Origin: Homalodisca vitripennis
Taxonomy: Eukaryota; Arthropoda; Insecta; Hemiptera; Cicadellidae
Reading direction: 5' to 3'
Assembly: GCF_021130785.1 (NCBI RefSeq)
Contig: NC_060214.1
Location: forward strand, 41,151,001 to 41,215,000
Length of the DNA: 64,000 bases
Below are positions 14,201-27,600 of the stretch, in pieces (the stretch's first letter is position 1; each line of letters opens with the position of its first letter). The notes under the pieces were generated by a model. It saw only the letters and a list, made by a program, of their open reading frames with translations, was not told where the DNA came from and did no database searches. The position numbers were made by a program, and so were the translations under genes.

Positions 14201-14486
14201 AAAAATGCACGTAATTACGTTTTTCGGCCAAACCAATGGAGATAGGGCAAAAAGTCACTGAACCTTTTCTGTAGATCGCGCAATTTGCTAATTTGACGGA
14301 TCAATCAGATTTGAGCTACGACCAACGGTTCGGCCGCTATCAAGCTCGAAACATTATTTTTAGCGAAAAAATCTCTGGAATGTCAAAAATTAGAGCGTTT
14401 TGTCGCTTAACCATGGAAGATAGACTAAAAAGTCACTGGACCTTTTTTGTAGATCACTTCATTCCTGACTAACGATTTTTCGTCAG
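8231..14486. repeat. 6.25-kb HOR unit, copy 1
   Basis: The block starting ATTGAAGCTAGCTCCAA at 8231 recurs at 14487 (6256 bp) and 20731 (6244 bp). Inside: GC hairpin at 8494, two G-rich blocks (about 8900-9060 and 9430-9600), monomers, a second hairpin at 10731, a G-rich block (about 11330-11460), then two tandem 1.07-kb submodules (about 12590-13665 and 13666-14735) that lack the hairpin. The frame at 9090-9317 here is just satellite sequence. Confidence 0.85.
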
Positions 14487-17400
14487 ATTGAAGCTAGCTC
14501 CAAACGGTTCGCCCGCTATCGGGCTTACAAAAAACGCCTGCAAGGGTAAAGAATGCGTGATTTTTCGGGAATTTTTTTGAGGGGTTTAAAAGTAAAAATT
14601 CCCGGTTTTCAGACTTTTCCTGTTGGTTATACGGCAAAAGGTACCTGCGTGCAAAATTTCAAGTTTCCAGCACTTCTAGAAGTAGGTTAGAATTTGTATA
14701 CATATATCAGTCAGTCAGTCAGTTTCACATGCGGCTGTATAGTATATTAGACTCGCCTTCGGCTCGCTGGGGGCTACGCCCCCAGGCCCCCAAAGTAAAC
14801 GCTTGCAAATTCGGGGATAAGCGGAATTCGGTGACTGGTTAAGTCCGGACATTAAGTAAATGACAAGGGATTTAAAAATTGACCTTTTTCATAGATTTTT
14901 TTCCGGATTCGTAAAAAACTTTTGACTTTGAGGGCATTTTGCGGTTAAACCGTTAGAGATACGACAAAAAGTGACTGGACCTTTCTTGTTGGAAATTTAA
15001 TTTTGTCTTTCGATTGTGCCCTCAGATCTGATCTACGACCTATGGTTTAGCCAGAAATGAGCTCGGGAGAAAAGTCTGCACGGGTCAGCTATCTTGAATT
15101 GTTTAGTATAAACATAATAAAAACCGACCTCAAGGCAGTATTTTTAAGTCGAACAGGGGGTTTAATATCACCAGGAGACTATCTAGTCAAGGCGAGAAAT
15201 TCCCTGGGTGGGTGATTAATGTTAAGGAGGTTAAGACAAGAGGGGGTTTAATTTCGTCAGGATATTGTCTGGTCATATGAACAAATTCCCAGGGGGGTTA
15301 ACGTTACCGGGGGATAAATGTGGTGTATAATATTAATCAATTGATGTGGAAGAAGAGTTAAGTTATGTGTTCGCGAAATTTGGAGACAAGAAGAATTTGG
15401 TTTTAACCAAAGTCAGAGGACGTATGTATACCATAGGTTCATTTTCCGGATTTACCCAAACTTTTGACTTTGATGGGGTTTGCGGCTTAACCGTTAGAGA
15501 TACGAAAAAAAGTGACTGGACCTTTCTTGTCGGAAATTTGATTTTATCTTTCGATTCTGGTGTCCGAATTTTAGCTACGAAGTCTGGTTTAGCCAGTACG
15601 GAGCTGTGGAGAAAGGACTGCACTGGTGGGCTATTGTGAATTTGTTTTAGTGTAAATATAACAAAAAACCCAACCCTGAGTCATTAGTTTTAAGTTGTTT
15701 TAGGGGGTTTGATTTGCTCAGAGGTTTATCTTGTCATGCCAGGAAATTCCCGGGGAGGGGAGATTAATGTTAAAGGGGTTAACACATCAGGGGGTTTAAT
15801 TTCGTCAGGATATTGTCTGGTCATATGAACAAATTCCCGGGGGCGGGGTTAATGTTACAAGGGGTTAATGACACACTTGGGCCTATTTTATAGGGTGTTG
15901 TGTCTGTAAACATAATAAAAAAAAACACTCTGTCCCTATCTACTATTGAAACTTCACTAACGCTCAGCCAACTCCCGACGTGGAGGGGGGTTTTAGTCAC
16001 TCGTTAACGTAGTAATACAAGGTCAAGCTGGAACCAGCATGAAGCGCACTAATTATAGTTGAAAAATTTAAAACACCTAAAAGTAACGACGAAGAATTTG
16101 TCATTTAGAGCATTTATCAGGCTTACGGAAAGATAAACGATAGAAAGCTAGTGAACCTTTTTTTTAGATCCTATGAATAGCTAGTTACAAAAAAATTTTA
16201 CATTTAAGCTAGGGCTAACGGTTCGGCCAATATCGAGCCCAGAAGGTAATTTTTTGAGTGAAATTTTCAACATAATCACGTTTTTTGGCTAAACCATGGA
16301 AGATAGAGTAAAATGTCACTGGACCTTTTTTGTAGACCACATTGTTTCGTATTAAAAATGCGATTTTTAATCTACCCTAACTATAAAGGTTCCGCTGACA
16401 CAGAGCCCGGAAACAAAATTCTAAAGTAAAACTCAAGAAATCAATAATTTAAAACGTGTAATGCGGCCAAACCGTTGAGGATAGGACAATATGTTACTGG
16501 ACCTTTTTTGTAGATCACGCGATTTCCTAAATCACATTGAAAATTTTTTTTGAGCTACGACCAACCGTTTAGCCGCTATCGAGCCCGAAAGGTAAATGTT
16601 GAGGCGAAAATTTCAAAATATTTTAATGTAATCGCGTTTTTGCGGCCAAAGTAATTGAGATATAGCAAAAAGTCACTGGACCTTTTTTGTAGTTCACTTC
16701 ATTCCTGACCATGAATTTTTCGTCAGATCCGAGCTAGCTCCAACAGTTCGCCCGCTATCGTGCTTCAAAGAAAAGCCTGCAAGGGCAAAAAGGGGTCAGT
16801 TCGCGAATTTTTTTTAAGGGGTTCAAAATTAAAAAATTCCGGTTTTCAGACTTTTCCTGGTGGTTTGAAGATTCCAGCTACGTGTGTGCAAAATTTGGTT
16901 TTTCCAGCACTTCTAGAACTATGTTAGAATTTGTATCGCCTATCAGTGAGTGAGTCAGTCAGTTACACATGCGGCTGTATATATATGGGACTCGCCTTCG
17001 GCTCGCTGGGGGCTACGCCCCCAGGCCCCCATTTGGGTGTTGGCTAAATTCGGGGATAAGCGTAGTTCGGTGATTGGTTAAATTCAGACGTGAAGTTTCC
17101 AAATTTTATGAATCCGTTCTCGAGAATCTTACGGGTCGTAATGCTTCGCTAAAGCTCAGCCAAAAGATGTGTGGTGTATAATATTAATCAATTGATGTGG
17201 TAGAAGAGTTAAGTTATGTGTTCGTGAAATTTGGAGACAAGAAGAATTTGGTTTTAACCAAAGTCAGAGGACATATGTATACCATAGTTTAATTTTCCGG
17301 ATTTACCCAAACTTTTGACTTTGAGGGCGTTTTGCGGCTTAACCGTTAGAGATACGTGAAAAAGTGACTGGACCTTTCTTGTCGGAAATTTAATTTTATT

Positions 17401-20400
17401 TTTCGATTCCGTCGTCAGATTTTAGCTGCGACCTTTGGTTTAGCCAGGAATGAGCTCGGGAGAAAAGTCTGCACTGGTCAGCTATCGTGAATTGTTTATT
17501 ACAAACATAATAAAAACCGACCTTAAGGCAGTATTTTAAGTTGAACAGTTGGTTTAATATCATCAGGAGATTATCTAGTCAAGCCAGGAAATTCCCTGGG
17601 GGGGGTTAATGTTACCGGGGGGTTAAACACATCAGGGGGTTTAATTTACTCAGGAGGTTATCTGGTCATACCAGGAAATCCTCGGAGGGGGTTTAATGTT
17701 ACCGGGGGCTAATGACACACCTGTCCCTATTTTAGACGGTGTTGTGTTAAAAATTTATTCTGTCCCTATCTACTATTGACGCATAGCTAAAGCTCAGCCA
17801 ACTTATTATGTGGGGTTGTATTCACTCGTTAACCTAGCAAAGCCTGAATCCTGATTGAATTACACAAATATTAGTCACATATAGGCCTAATATATATTTA
17901 AAACTCCAAAAATTTCCAATTCACGACAAATATTTTGCTATTTATCGCGTTTTTAAGGCTTATTAAAGTACATACAGCAAAAAAGTTACTATACTTTTTT
18001 TGTAGAACAACGTCGTTTACTAAAAACTTATTAAATCGCATTTTTTGAGCTACGACCAACCGTTTAGCCGCTATAAAGCCCGGAATGTAAATTTGTAGGC
18101 GAAAATTTCCAAATATTTTCACTTAATCGCGTTTTGCGGTCAAACTAATGGAGATATAGTAAAAAGTCACTCAACCCTTTTTGTAGATCATATTATTTCC
18201 TAAATCTAACCTTTGTTTTATTTTGACCTCCGTCCAATTTTTTCGCCGCTATCGACTCCAAAAACAAAGTTTTCACGTGAAAATTACAAAAAAATTTCAC
18301 ATAATCACGTTTTTCGGCCAAACCAATGGAGATAGGGCAAAAAGTCACTGGACGTTTTCTGTAGATCTTGCAATTTGCTAATTTGATGGGACAATCAGAT
18401 TTGAGCTACGGACCTACCGTTCGGGCCGCTATCGGGCTCGAAACTTTATTTTAAGCGGAAAAAATCTCTGGAATGTCAATGTCAAATGTTCGAGCGTTTT
18501 GTCGCTTAACCATGGAAGATAGAGCAAAAAGTCACTGGACCTTTTTTGTAGTTCATTTCATTCCTGATTATGAATTTTTCGTCAGATCCGAGCTAGCTCT
18601 AACGGTCCGCCCGCTATTGGGCTTACAAGAAAAGCCTGCAGGGGTGAAAAATGCGCGAATGTTCTCGAATTTTTTTTGAGGTGTTTAAAAGTAAAAAATT
18701 CCCGGTTTTCAGACTTTTCCCGGTGGTTTCACGGTAAAAGGCATAAGCGTGGAAAATTTCAAGTTTCTAGCACTTCTAGAACTATGTTAGAATTAGTATG
18801 ATCTGTCAGTGAGTCAGTTTCACATGCGGCTGTATATAATATAGGATAACCGTTAGATACGAGAAAAAGTGACTGGACGTTTCTTGTCGAAAATTTAATT
18901 TTCTCTTTCGATTATGCCATCAGATTTAAGCTACAACCTATAATTTAGGCAGTACAGAGCTTAGGACAAAAGACTGCACTGGGCAGTTTAAAAATATCAC
19001 GTAAAAGTTAAAAAATCAACACTTAAAAACGCGTTATGCGGCCAAACCGTTGAGGATAGGGCAAAATGTTACTGAACATTATTTGTAGATCACGCAATTT
19101 CATAAATCCTTTTAAAAATTTGTTTTGAGCTACGACCAACAGTTAAGCCGCTATCGAGCCCGAAAGGTAAATTTTTAGGCGAAAATTTTCAAATACTTTC
19201 ACTTAATCACGTTTTGCGGCCAAACCAATGGAGATAGAGTAAAGAGTTACTGGGACATTTTTGTAGATCACCTCATTTCCTAACTCCAACGTTCGTCTTA
19301 TTTCGACCTCTGACCAATGGTTTCGCCGCTATCGAGCCCGAAAACAAAAGTTTCGCGTAAACATTACACAAAAAAATGCACGTAATTACGTTTTTCGGCC
19401 AAACCAATGGAGATAGGGCAAAAAGTCACTGAACCTTTTCTGTAGATCGCGCAATTTGCTAATTTGACGGGTCAATCAGATTTGAGCTACGACCAACGGT
19501 TCGGCCGCTATCAAGCTCGAAACATTATTTTTAGCGAAAAAATCTCTGGAATGTCAAATATTAGAGCGTTTTGTCGCTTAACCATGGAAGATAGACTAAA
19601 AAGTCACTGGACCTTTTTTGTAGATCACTTCATTCCTGACTAACGATTTTTTCGTCAAATCGAAGCTAGCTCCAACGGTTCACCCGCTATCAGGCTTACA
19701 AGAAATGCCTGCAGGGGTAAAGAATGCGAGATTTTTGAGGAATTTTTTTGAGGGGTTTAAAAGTAAAAAAGTCCGGTTTTCAGACTTTTCCTCCGGGTAA
19801 TATTGTGAAAGGTACCTGCGTGCCAAATTTCACGTTTCCAGCACTTCTAGAAGTATGTTAGAATTTGTATCTATATATCAGTGAGTCAGTTTCACATGCG
19901 GCTGTATAAGTATTTAGATAACCGTTAGATACGAGAAAAAGTGACTGGACGTTTCTTGTCGAAAAATTTAATTTTCTCTTTCGATTATGCCATCAGATTT
20001 AAGCTACGACCTATAATTTAAGCAGTACAGAGCTTAGGACAAAAGACTGCACTGGGCAGTTTAAAAATATCACGTAAAAGTTAAAAAATCAACACTTAAA
20101 ACGCGTTATGCGGCCAAACCGTTGAGGATAGGGCAAAATGTTACTGAACATTATTTGTAGATCACGCAATTTCATAAATCCTTTTAAAAAATTTGTTTTG
20201 AGCTACGACCAACAGTTAAGCCGCTATCGAGCCCGAAAGGTAAATTTTTAGGCGAAAATTTTCAAATACTTTCACTTAATCACGTTTTGCGGCCAAACCA
20301 ATGGAGATAGAGTAAAGAGTTACTGGGACATTTTTGTAGATCACCTCATTTCCTAACTCCAACGTTCGTCTTATTTCGACCTCTGACCAATGGTTTCGCC

Positions 20401-20730
20401 GCTATCGAGCCCGAAAACAAAAGTTTCGCGTAAAAATTACACAAAAAATGCACGTAATTACGTTTTTTCGGCCAAACCAATGGAGATAGGGCAAAAAGTC
20501 ACTGAACCTTTTCTGTAGATCGCGCAATTTGCTAATTTGACGGATCAATCAGATTTGAGCTACGACCAACGGTTCGGCCGCTATCAAGCTCGAAACATTA
20601 TTTTTAGCGAAAAAATCTCTGGAATGTCAAAAATTAGAGCGTTTTGTCGCTTAACCATGGAAGATAGACTAAAAAGTCACTGGACCTTTTTTGTAGATCA
20701 CTTCATTCCTGACTAACGATTTTTCGTCAG
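14487..20730. repeat. 6.25-kb HOR unit, copy 2
   Basis: Same block order as 8231-14486, with hairpins at 14750 and 16989 and the hairpin-less 1.07-kb submodules at about 18840-19912 and 19913-20990 (the latter overlapping the next unit). Differences from copy 1 are almost only one-base changes in homopolymers, for example a 12-bp length difference over the whole unit. Confidence 0.85.
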
Positions 20731-20995
20731 ATTGAAGCTAGCTCCAACGGTTCGCCCGCTATCGGGCTTACAAAAAACGCCTGCAAGGGTAAAGAATGCG
20801 TGATTTTTCGGGAATTTTTTTGAGGGGTTTAAAAGTAAAAATTCCCGGTTTTCAGACTTTTTCCCTGTTGGTTTATACGGCAAAAGGTACCTGCGTGCAA
20901 AATTTCAAGTTTCCAGCACTTCTAGAAGTAGGTTAGAATTTGTATACATATATCAGTCAGTCAGTCAGTTTCACATGCGGCTGTATAGTATATTA

Positions 20996-23900
20996 GACTC
21001 GCCTTCGGCTCGCTGGGGGCTACGCCCCCAGGCCCCCAAAGTAAACGCTTGCAAATTCGGGGATAAGCGGAATTCGGTGACTGGTTAAGTCCGGACATTA
21101 AGTAAATGACAAGGGATTTAAAAATTGACCTTTTTCATAGATTTTTTTTCCGGATTCGTAAAAACTTTTGACTTTGAGGGCATTTTTGCGGTTAAACCGT
21201 TAGAGATACGACAAAAAGTGACTGGACCTTTCTTGTTGGAAATTTAATTTTGTCTTTCGATTGTGCCCTCAGATCTGATCTACGACCTATGGTTTAGCCA
21301 GAAATGAGCTCGGGAGAAAAGTCTGCACGGGTCAGCTATCTTGAATTGTTTAGTATAAACATAATAAAAACCGACCTCAAGGCAGTATTTTAAGTCGAAC
21401 AGGGGGTTTAATATCACCAGGAGACTATCTAGTCAAGGCGAGAAATTCCCTGGGTGGGTGATTAATGTTAAGGAGGTTAAGACAAGAGGGGGTTTAATTT
21501 CGTCAGGATATTGTCTGGTCATATGAACAAATTCCCAGGGGGGGTTAACGTTACCGGGGGATAAGTCTCCAGGGGGTTTATCTGGTCATACCAGGATCTT
21601 CCCAGGGGGGGGGGGTTAAGAGATTTGGTGACTGGTAAAATTCGGACATGAGGTCATGGCAGGAAATTCCCTGGGGGGTTTTAATGTTACCAGGGGGGTT
21701 AACACATCAGGGGGTTGAATGTACAGGAGGTTATCAGGTCATACCAGGAAATCCCCGGGGGGGGGGTTAATATTACCGGGGGTTAATGACACACTTGGGC
21801 CTTTTTTAGAGGGTATTGTGTCTGTGAACATAATAAATATTCCTCTGTCCCTATCTACTATTGACGCTTAGCTAACGCTCAGCCAACTCCCGAAGTCACT
21901 GAACCTTTTCTGTAGATCACGTGATTTCCTAAATCCCGTTTAAAAATTTGTTTTGAGTTACGACCAACCGTTTAGTAGGCCGCTATCAAGCCCGGAAATG
22001 TAAATTTTTAGGCGAAAATGTCCCAATATTTTTCACTTAATCGCGTTTTGCGGTCAAACTAAGGGAAATATAGTAAAAAGTCACTGGACCTTTTTTTGTA
22101 GGTCATCTTATTTACTAAATAAAACGTTAGTCTTATTTTGACCTCCGACCAATGGTTTCGCCGCTATCGACCCCAAAAACAAAAGTTTCGCGTAAAAGTT
22201 ACAACAAAATTGTACATAATCACGTTTTTTCGGCCAAACCAATCGAGATAGGGCAAAAGATTACTGGACCTTTTCTGTAGATCGCGCAATTTGCTAATTT
22301 GATGGGTCAATCAGATTTGAGCTACGACCAACGGTTTCGGCCGCTATCGGGCTTGAAACATTATTTTTATCGAAAAAATCTCTGGAATTTCAAATGTTCG
22401 AGCGTTTTGTCGCTTAACCATGGAAGATAGAGCAAAAAGTCATTAGAACCTTTTTTGTAGTTCACTTCATTCCTGACCATGAATTTTCCGTCAGATCCGA
22501 GCTAACTCCAACGGTTCGCCCGCTATCGGGCTTACAAAACATGCCTGCAGGGGTGAAGAATGCGCGATTTTTTGGGAATTTTTTTTGAGGGGTTGAAAAT
22601 GAAAAATTCTCACTTTTCGGGATTTTCCTGGTGGTTACACGTGGAAAGCTATCTGTGTACCAAATTTCAAGTCTCTAACTCATCTGGAAGTAGGTTAGAA
22701 TTAGTATACGTGAGTGAGTGAGTCAGTCAGTCAGTCAGTTACACATGCGGTTTGTATATATATTAGACTCGCCTTCGGCTCGCTGGGGGCTACGCCCCCA
22801 GGCCCCCATTTGGGTGTTGGCTAAATTCGGGGATAAGCGTAGTTCGGTGATTGGTTAAATTTAGACGTGAAGTTTCCAAATTTTATGTATCCGTTCTCGA
22901 GAATCTTACGGGTCGTAATGCTTCGCTAACGCTCATCCAAAAGATGTGTGGTGTATGATATTAATCAATTGATGTGGTAGAAGAGTTAAGTTATGTGTTC
23001 GCGAAATTTGGAGACAAGATAATTTGGTTTTAAACCAAAGTCAGAGGACGTATGTATACCATAGTTTAATTTTCCGGATTTACCCAAACTTTTGACTTTG
23101 AGGGCGTTTTGCGGCTTAAAACCGTTAGAGATAAGTGAAAAAGTTACTGGACCTTTCTTGTCGGAAATTTAATTTTATGTTTCAATTCCGTCGTCAGATT
23201 TTAGCTGCGACCTTTGGTTTAGCCAGGAATGAGCTCGGGAGAAAAGTCTGCACTGGTCAGCTATCGTGAATTGTTTAGTACAAACATAATAAAAACCGAC
23301 CTTAAGGCAGTATTTTAAGTTGAACAGTTGGTTTAATATCATCAGGAGATTATCTAGTCAAGCCAGGAAATTCCCTGGGGGGGGGTTAATGTTACTGGGG
23401 GGTTAACACATCAGGGGGTTTAATTTACTCAGGAGGTTATCTGGTCATACCAGGAAATCCTCGGAGGGGGGTTAATGTTACCGGGGGCTAATGACACACC
23501 TGTCCCTATTTTAGACGGTGTTGTGTCTGTGAACAAAATAAAAATTTATTCTGTCCCTATCTACTATTGACGCATAGCTAACGCTCAGCCAACTTATTAT
23601 GTGGGGTTGTATTCACTCGTTAACCTTGCAAAGCCTGAATCCTGATTGAATTACACAAATATTAGTCACATATAGGCCTAATATATATTTAAAACTCCAA
23701 AAATTTCCAATTCACGACAAATATTTTGCTATTTATCGCGTTTTTCAGGCTTATTAAAGTACATACAGCAAAAAGTTACTAGACTTTTTTTGTAGAACAC
23801 GTCGTTTACTAAAACTTATTAAGTTGCATTTTTTGAGCTACGACCAACCGTTTAGCCCGCTATCAAGCCCGGAATGTAAATTTGTAGGCGAAAATTTCAA

Positions 23901-24649
23901 AATATTTTCACTTAATCGCGTTTTGCGGTCAAACTAATGGAGATATAGTAAAAAGACACTGAACCTTTTTTGTAGATCATATTATTTTCTAAATCTAACC
24001 TTTGTTTTATTTTGACCTCCGACCAATGTTTTCGCCACTATCGACCGCATAAAACAAAATTTTCACGTAAAAGTTACAAAGAAATTGCACATAATCACGT
24101 TTTTCGGCCAAACCAATGGAGATAGGGCAAAAAGTCACTGGACCTTTTCTGTAGATGGCGCAATTTGCTAATTTGATGGGTCAATCAGATTTGAGCTACG
24201 ACCAACGGTTCTGACGCTATCGGGTTCGAAACATTATTGTAAGCGAAAAAATCTCTGGAATGTAAAATATTCTCGCGTTTTGTCGCTTAACCACAAGAGA
24301 TAGGAAAAAAAGTCACTAGACCTTTTTTGTAGTTCACTTCATTTTCCTGACCATGAATTTTTCGTCAGATCCGAGATAGCTCAAAACGGTTCGCCCGCTA
24401 TCGGGCTTACAAGAAATGCCTGCAAGGGTGAAAAATGTGCAAATTTTCTCGAATTTTTTTGAGGGGTTTTAAAAGTAAAAATGTACGGTTTTCAGACTTT
24501 TCCCGGTGGTTTCACGGTAATAGGTACCTGCGTGCAAAATTTCAAGTTTCTAGCACTTCTAGAACTATGTTAGAATTAGTATGATCTGTCAGTGAGTGAG
24601 TGAGTCAGTCAGTTTCACATGCGGCTGTATAGTATATTAGACTCGCCTT
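20996..24649. repeat. 3.6-kb HOR unit, copy 1
   Basis: It is bounded by hairpins at 20996 and 24650 (3654 bp). The first 560 bp match the 6.25-kb unit. Near 21560 it switches to a different G-rich block (GTCTCCAGGGGG...). The second half, from the hairpin at 22766, is related to 10731-12590. It is therefore a recombinant of parts of the 6.25-kb unit plus a block not seen further left. Confidence 0.8.
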
Positions 24650-27600
24650 CGGCTCGCTGGGGGCTACGCCCCCAGGCCCCCAAAGTAAACGCTTGCAAAT
24701 TCGGGGATAAGCGGAATTCGGTGACTGGTTAAGTTCCGGACATTAAGTAAATGACAAGGGATTTAAAAATTGACCTTTTTCATAGATTTTTTTCCGGATT
24801 CGTAAAAACTTTTGACTTTGAGGGCATTTTGCGGTTAAACCGTTAGAGATACGACAAAAAGTGACTGGACCTTTCTTGTTGGAAATTTAATTTTGTCTTT
24901 CGATTGTGCCCTCAGATCTGATCTACGACCTATGGTTTAGCCAGAAATGAGCTCGGGAGAAAAGTCTGCACGGGTCAGCTATCTTGAATTGTTTAGTATA
25001 AAACATAATAAAAAACCGACCTCAAGGCAGTATTTTAAGTCGAACAGGGGGTTTAATATCACCAGGAGACTATCTAGTCAAGGCGAGAAATTCCCTGGGT
25101 GGGTGATTAATGTTAAGGAGGTTAAGACAAGAGGGGGTTTAATTTCGTCAGGATATTGTCTGGTCATATGAACAAATTCCCAGGGGGGGTTAACGTTACC
25201 GGGGGATAAGTCTCCAGGGGGTTATCTGGTCATACCAGGATCTTCCCAGGGGGGGGGGGTTAAGAGATTTGGTGACTTGGTAAAAATTCGGACATGAGGT
25301 CATGGCAGGAAATTCCCTGGGGGGGTTTAATGTTACCAGGGGGGTTAACACATCAGGGGGTTGAATGTACAGGAGGTTATCAGGTCATACCAGGAAATCC
25401 CCGGGGGGGGGGTTAATATTACCGGGGGTTAATGACACACACTTGGGCCTTTTTTAGAGGGTATTGTGTCTGTGAACATAATAAATATTCCTCTGTCCCT
25501 ATCTACTATTGACGCTTAGCTAACGCTCAGCCAACTCCCGAAGTCACTGAACCTTTTCTGTAGATCACGTGATTTCCTAAATCCCGTTTAAAATTTGTTT
25601 TGAGTTACGACCAACCGTTTTAGCCGCTATCAAGCCCGGAATGTAAATTTTTAGGCGAAAATGTCCAATATTTTCACTTAATCGCGTTTTGCGGTCAAAC
25701 TAAGGGAAATATAGTAAAAAGTCACTGGACCTTTTTTGTAGGTCATCTTATTTCCTAAATAAAACGTTAGTCTTATTTTGACCTCCGACCAATGGTTTCG
25801 CCGCTATCGACCCCAAAAACAAAAGTTTCGCGTAAAAGTTACAACAAAATTGTACATAATCACGTTTTTCGGCCAAACAAATCGAGATAGGGCAAAAGAT
25901 TACTGGACCTTTTCTGTAGATCGCGCAATTTGCTAATTTGATGGGTCAATCAGATTTGAGCTACGACCAACGGTTCGGCCGCTATCGGGCTTGAAACATT
26001 ATTTTTATCGAAAAAATCTCTGGAATTTCAAATGTTCGAGCGTTTTGTCGCTTAACCATGGAAGATAGAGCAAAAAGTCATTAGACCTTTTTTGTAGTTC
26101 ACTTCATTCCTGACCATGAATTTTCCGTCAGATCCGAGCTAGCTCCAACGGTTCGCCCGCTATCGGGCTTACAAAAAATGCCTGCAGGGGTGAAGAATGC
26201 GCGATTTTTTGGGAATTTTTTTTGAGGGGTTGAAAATGAAAAAATTCTCACTTTTCGGGATTTTCCTGGTGGTTACACGTGGAAAGCTATCTGTGTACCA
26301 AATTTCAAGTCTCTAACTCATCTGGAAGTAGGTTAGAATTAGTATACGTGAGTCAGTCAGTCAGTCAGTTACACATGCGGTTGTATATATATTAGACTCG
26401 CCTTCGGCTCGCTGGGGGCTACGCCCCCAGGCCCCCATTTGGGTGTTGACTAAATTCGGGGATAAGCGTAGTTCGGTGATTGGTTAAATTCAGACGTGAA
26501 GTTTCCAAATTTTATGAATCCGTTCTCGAGAATCTTACGGGTCGTAATGCTTCGCTAAAGCTCAGCCAAAAGATGTGTGGTGTATAATATTAATCAATTG
26601 ATGTGGTAGAAGAGTTAAGTTATGTGTTCGTGAAATTTGGAGACAAGAAGAATTTGGTTTTAACCAAAGTCAGAGGACATATGTATACCATAGTTTAATT
26701 TTCCGGATTTACCCAAACTTTTGACTTTGAGGGCGTTTTGCGGCTTAACCGTTAGAGATACGTGAAAAAGTGACTGGACCTTTCTTGTCGGAAATTTTAT
26801 TTTATTTTTCGATTCCGTCGTCAGATTTTAGCTGCGACCTTTGGTTTAGCCAGGAATGAGCTCGGGAGAAAAGTCTGCACTGGTCAGCTATCGTGAATTG
26901 TTTATTACAAACATAATAAAAACCGACCTTAAGGCAGTATTTTAAGTTGAACAGTTGGTTTAATATCATCAGGAGATTATCTAGTCAAGCCAGGAAATTC
27001 CCTGGGGGGGGGGTTAATGTTACCGGGGGGTTAACACATCAGGGGTTTAATTTACTCAGGAGGTTATCTGGTCATACCAGGAAATCCTCGGAGGGGGTTT
27101 AATGTTACCGGGGGCTAATGACACACCTGTCCCTATTTTAGACGGTGTTGTGTTAAAAATTTATTCTGTCCCTATCTACTATTGACGCATAGCTAAAGCT
27201 CAGCCAACTTATTATGTGGGGTTGTATTCACTCGTTAACCTAGCAAAGCCTGAATCCTGATTGAATTACACAAATATTAGTCACATATAGGCCTAATATA
27301 TATTTAAAACTCCAAAAATTTCCAATTCACGACAAATATTTTGCTATTTATCGCGTTTTTAAGGCTTATTAAAGTACATACAGCAAAAAGTTACTATACT
27401 TTTTTTGTAGAACACGTCGTTTACTAAAACTTATTAAATCGCATTTTTTGAGCTACGACCAACCGTTTAGCCGCTATAAAGCCCGGAATGTAAATTTGTA
27501 GGCGAAAATTTCCAAATATTTTCACTTAATCGCGTTTTGCGGTCAAACTAATGGAGATATAGTAAAAAGTCACTCAACCCTTTTTGTAGATCATATTATT

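Noticed and set aside
15346..15639. 97-codon frame (MEEELSYVFAKFGDKKN...) that also occurs at 9090-9317
   Set aside because: Looks protein-like, but homologous segments at about 1125, 3828, 6523, 10932 and 17190 have a stop at the same place, and the frames at 9090 and 15346 end differently because of one extra base. It is satellite sequence.
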